Shown piece by piece: positions 29,870 to 33,277 of a DNA stretch of 33,277 nt. The position numbers were made by a program, and so were the translations under genes. How positions within the stretch are numbered: position 1 is the stretch's first letter; each line of letters opens with the position of its first letter. The notes below the pieces were generated by a model that searched no databases, was not told the origin of the DNA, and saw only the letters and a program-made list of their open reading frames with translations. Source of the stretch: Mnemiopsis leidyi (taxonomy: Eukaryota; Ctenophora; Tentaculata; Lobata; Bolinopsidae); NCBI GenBank assembly GCA_000226015.1, contig JH152748.1, positions 201,443 to 234,719 of the forward strand, given 5' to 3'.

Positions 29870-31475
29870 CACTCAACGACAAGAAAAAGCAACCAGCAAA
29901 CTTTCCAAAAAAAGAAGAGCAATAAGACCGCTGAATCAGACGTACATTACACGCTATATGTTTTACGTTAACTTTCGGAGTTATAAATGCATTATCTACC
30001 ACTTCAAGCGCAATCGTGTGATGGGTAGGAGCGGAAATGATTCTGTCGAAGAGCAAGCTTGGTCACAGTGCATTGGTTGTGTAATTCTATTAACAATAAC
30101 GATGCGGTGTACTGATGATGGACTTAATTAGAGTCATTGTAAATTATCATTATCGATAAAGTGCGTACGGACGGTCGTGCGTAGTATTGTAGTAATTGAA
30201 TGTAAATTATGATCATATTCATGAAATATTGATTACATGTTTTAAGAGTTTCGTGCTGTTTGGTTAACGTCAATACATGCTATTTAGGTAAGTCATTGTG
30301 CTACATTATATAACTGATAAGCGCTGTTAACAAGTTATTATAACTTTGAAGCAATTAATGTTGATCATGATATTAACTTATTCGTAATTACTGCTTCAAA
30401 ACGCAAACGAATTTCATGAAGAGACTGCTTTGCCGGTTATGACGTTCATCAACGTAAAACGATAAACCACACTGACGATAAACCTAAATATCATTAACAA
30501 TGTGCACCTCAATAATGATAAACCACAATAATGATTTACCTCAATTCCCGCCTAGATTTCTAGTTCACTTTAAAAGGAGGCAACTTAAAGCGCTGTTCAG
30601 AGATTCAAAACTGCGGGAAGACTGTCAACTGAGGAGGAAGCCCGACTAACAACTTTAAAATCCTCATCCCTGTGATGACAGTGGAGTTGAGAAACGTAAC
30701 GTGGTATACTGGTATAAACGTGAACATTTTAAACGACTACACAAAACTTTCGGTAAATCCTTGAGGGGAGGCAGTCAGGACGGTTAATACTTAATATCGT
30801 TGAAACAAGTTTGTACAAAACCATAAACAAATGTTATGATTTGAACGAAAGCCTCATACTAGCTCATAGCATAATATAGATAACATAAAATAAGCATACC
30901 TCAAAACAATAATGGTCGACAGTTCACGATCCGACCGTATCATTTCCAGAAAATTTGAATGAACCAAGTTATCTTATCACATGGTTCTTGAGCGGAGTGA
31001 AAACTCTAAATAGTTTCTATGAAAGCTTAACCAAGCAGAAGCACGAAAGTGATTACATGTTCGTTAAGCCCTTCTACTCCCGAACTTAAAGCTTAGAAAT
31101 CTGAAACCAAACACAACAAGAGATAATCCAAGAGAGTAAAGAATTATCGAGACAGTAATTGATTAAAAAGTTCACTGGAAATACGGCGGCAGTTGGCACC
31201 AAGCGGACCGTGGATTCCGATAACACTTCTACATGACTATGTCAATGCTGAAATACCCGGGAGGACCTGGTATTGTAGGATCAGAGGGGTAAATGTAAGG
31301 AGACGGCTCGTCTAGCATGAAATGTACACGTTTTGGACGAGCAAAAGCGTGCCAAGTGTATAGGGCCAAGAAAATTATATCGTTGATCGCACTGGTAATC
31401 TGGGGCCAAACCTACGGGAAAGGGCAGGGATCCAACTCCTAAAATCCCCATTTACATCATGTCTTTTCTTGCGAA
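29870..31475. other. No gene supported
   Basis: AT-rich. A plus-strand ATG frame at 30675-30752 (MTVELRNVTWYTGINVNILN) reaches a TCG|GTAAAT site but has no partner. Nothing else recognised. Confidence 0.4.
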
Positions 31476-31555
31476 CTAGTTCGTTCGAGGTATGCAGGGC
31501 TTTAATGGGACTTGTAATTCGGGGATTGATAATTTTGTAGGTGGGAGGAATTCGC
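31476..31555 (-). CDS. Unrecognised gene, terminal exon
   Basis: Excellent acceptor CTCCACTCACCCATCTCCAG, then 25 codons and TAG: GEFLPPTKLSIPELQVPLKP and a short CIPRTN end. Phase 1 in matches the exon at 31657-31714 across a 101-nt intron. Alternating hydrophobic/Pro content suggests a beta-rich lipid- or ligand-binding type protein, but I cannot name a family. Confidence 0.5.
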
Positions 31556-31656
31556 CTGGAGATGGGTGAGTGGAGAGGTGTTGGAGTGAAACTCGAAACT
31601 AATAAGAGTAATAAGAGCGATAATATCCAGTTTGATTTAACGTTGTTCACACTTAC

Positions 31657-31714
31657 CAATCTGGTCGACTGCTCGTTTCATTAGTAAGTCTCGATCAGAC
31701 CAGAGATCGTTGTT
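31657..31714 (-). CDS. Unrecognised gene, penultimate exon
   Basis: Acceptor CGTCGGAATTTAG and perfect donor ATTG|GTAAGT, 19 codons: NNDLWSDRDLLMKRAVDQI, an amphipathic helix-like segment. Phase 0 in and 1 out. Upstream exons should lie to the right, but none with the right phase was found. A long minus-strand frame across the intron (31375-31659) mimics a signal peptide but starts inside the donor, so I reject it as a gene. Confidence 0.5.
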
Positions 31715-32602
31715 CTAAATTCCGACGGTCAAACTGGAAGTTTTGTTCATGACAAGGTTAAATTTGTGGAAAAAACTGTACACGCAGTAAACAGAGATGG
31801 GGCAAAATGGGTGCTGAGTGCAAGGCAAAAGAAACACGTGTTTAGTTGTAAAGCACTTGACCAACATTGGGCCGGTGGAGATGCGCATGTGCGTTGCCTG
31901 GACTCTCTAATTGGCTCATCGTAACACCACGTGACAATTAGAATCACGTGCTACACCGCCACATGAGGGTAACAGTGTAAGGTAGGCGGTTGTGTTGGGA
32001 GCACTGCACTGGCCGGGGCAAAACTTTCAGTCAAAAACACAAGCCTAATCGAATAACGCCGCATTTATTAATTGGCCCGGGTAATAATATTAAAGTCCGC
32101 ACTAAAATTGACACGGCAAGGCCGGAGTATCATTGAATGTATTACTTTGGTGGCTGAACGAGGAGGTAACTACTGCTATATTGAGACCAGGAAACATTAT
32201 CTGCTTGCTCCGACATAACTGTAGCAGCTCAGATACCATCCAAAAACTTACTAAACTACACAGTACACTTACATTTACAGTCTATACTTTTAGTTGGAGA
32301 CTAAGCTGAAAAATTGAACAATTGAAGTAAGCAATGCAATTGCAATAGCAGGCAATACTAACTACACCCACCATCAACAATACGAAACTTTGACACCGAG
32401 CTGATACTATTACTCACACACATTGCCACGCGTTTTAACTGTACCCTCGAGCAGGTCATTGTTACAGCTGACAAAAGCAAACGAGCAGAACAACCAGCCG
32501 TGAACAACACCGTTGAAGAAGCAAAACGAATTACAGGAGAGCTATCTGCTGTAAAACTAGAAGTATTTTAAACGCGGTTTTGTTCTGATGATATATTTGG
32601 AT
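31715..32602. other. No gene clearly supported
   Basis: A minus-strand frame at 31747-31954 (CYDEPIRESRQRTCASPPAQ) is moderately protein-like but lacks a usable donor. The rest is AT-rich. Confidence 0.35.
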
Positions 32603-32884
32603 TTAAAAACTGAAACACACGTGCGCTCGACTACCGCGGTTTTTGCCATGGACAAAACGTGAAGTACATATGAAGTGACCGCTGACCACATCTCCCCTGC
32701 AGGAGAATCGAAAGTTGGTCAACGTGAGAGCTGATGTAGCAAGTAGATGCGGTTTTAAGTGCAGATATGCGTAGTTTGAACGAAGACAATGGGGGATCGT
32801 GCTATCTGATAAGATGTTAAAACAATCACAAATCTCAGTGGTAGCAAGCATGTCCCCTGGCTCATACTTTTTACAGCTTTTCAT
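32603..32884 (-). CDS. ATG-started 93-codon open frame, unrecognised
   Basis: MKSCKKYEPGDMLATTEICD continues to a Cys/Ser-rich end. A strong acceptor (TTTCGATTCTCCTGCAG, exon from 32696) inside it would instead give a hydrophobic 45-codon exon in another frame (EMWSAVTSYVLHVLSMAKTA) ending at TAG 32557-32559. The CTGCAG is also an acceptor on the plus strand. I cannot decide between these. Confidence 0.22.
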   Translation of the reverse strand: MKSCKKYEPGDMLATTEICDCFNILSDSTIPHCLRSNYAYLHLKPHLLATSALTLTNFRFSCRGDVVSGHFICTSRFVHGKNRGSRAHVCFSF

Positions 32885-32998
32885 GTGAAGAGAACAGAAA
32901 ATTGCATTTTGACTTTAGTGCAAGATCAACTATTCAACGTAAATAGCATTGCCAGTAGCTGCATAAGCGGCTGTTGTGCAAGTGCATTTTCTGTTTTT

Positions 32999-33013
32999 CT
33001 CTCTCTCTCTCTT
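32999..33013. repeat. CT microsatellite
   Basis: (CT)n run, complementary in type to the GA array at the window end. Confidence 0.9.
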
Positions 33014-33215
33014 TGGCCTGGTGCTAAATATACACGCACTTAAAGCTTGTCGAGGGCGGCACTCAAACTTGAACAATTGTACATGACAGTAAAAACAATC
33101 AGGGCTCTTCAAGTACGACAACACTATTACTACACTATTACAACACATCACATCACGTTGTACCGCTGTTGGACAGGACGAGTGCCAACACTAGCGAGCT
33201 ACCTTGGGAGAGTTG

Positions 33216-33218
<3 letters not shown>

Positions 33219-33259
<41 letters not shown>

Positions 33260-33277
33260 AGAGAGAGAAGTAAGTAG
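33219..33277. repeat. GA microsatellite
   Basis: (GA)n interrupted by GTA, reaching almost to the window end; the Arg/Glu-repeat open frame over it is an artefact. Confidence 0.95.

Noticed and set aside
29826..30131. 101-codon plus-strand frame
   Set aside because: No ATG start, no motif, and it overlaps the better minus-strand first exon.
31375..31659. Signal-peptide-like 94-codon minus frame
   Set aside because: It starts inside a perfect splice donor and crosses the 101-nt intron between two well-supported exons.

Overview
The window looks like nuclear DNA of an invertebrate animal. It is AT-rich, with short exons split by GT-AG introns, dispersed transposon relics, a MITE-like element and many micro- and minisatellites. 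There are no bacterial operons or ribosome-binding sites. A LIN28-type gene, a class A GPCR and a possible STING-type gene fit a metazoan. A cnidarian or another marine invertebrate is my guess, not something the sequence proves. Most exons here were found by reading splice sites and codon phase by eye; none is backed by transcripts or searches.

Layout. 1-3650: transposon-derived debris: an SGNH-hydrolase fragment, a possible LINE tail, and a duplicated repeat family with a CpG-rich block. 3659-6541, minus strand: the 3' part of a LIN28 homologue. It has a cold-shock exon, a double zinc-knuckle exon, then two exons giving a Ser/Pro/Gly-rich and Gln-rich tail, a stop and a poly(A) signal. All phases agree; the 5' exon was not found. 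6542-9870: mostly empty. 9876-10184: MITE-like element. 10211-11333, plus strand: single-exon class A GPCR whose frame breaks inside a GT run in TM7.

12066-18272, minus strand: a set of phase-compatible exons that I read as a divergent STING-like gene. It has four hydrophobic segments, a ligand-binding-domain-like core and a C-terminal tail with an LxIS motif. The central exons (14607-15984) are the best supported. The linking exons are tentative, and the first exon carries a 20-bp tandem duplication that shifts its frame. The introns hold a 20-bp minisatellite, a GTACAT-rich palindromic array and a 12-bp tandem array.

18273-33277: sparser. It holds a plus-strand exon with perfect splice sites (20003-20205), a second copy of the left-end repeat in inverted orientation (22551-22640), a possible LINE tail (24125), a predicted four-exon small gene on the minus strand (27647-29869), the last two exons of another minus-strand gene (31476-31714), and GACA and GA microsatellites. 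No functional link between the genes is evident beyond neighbourhood.
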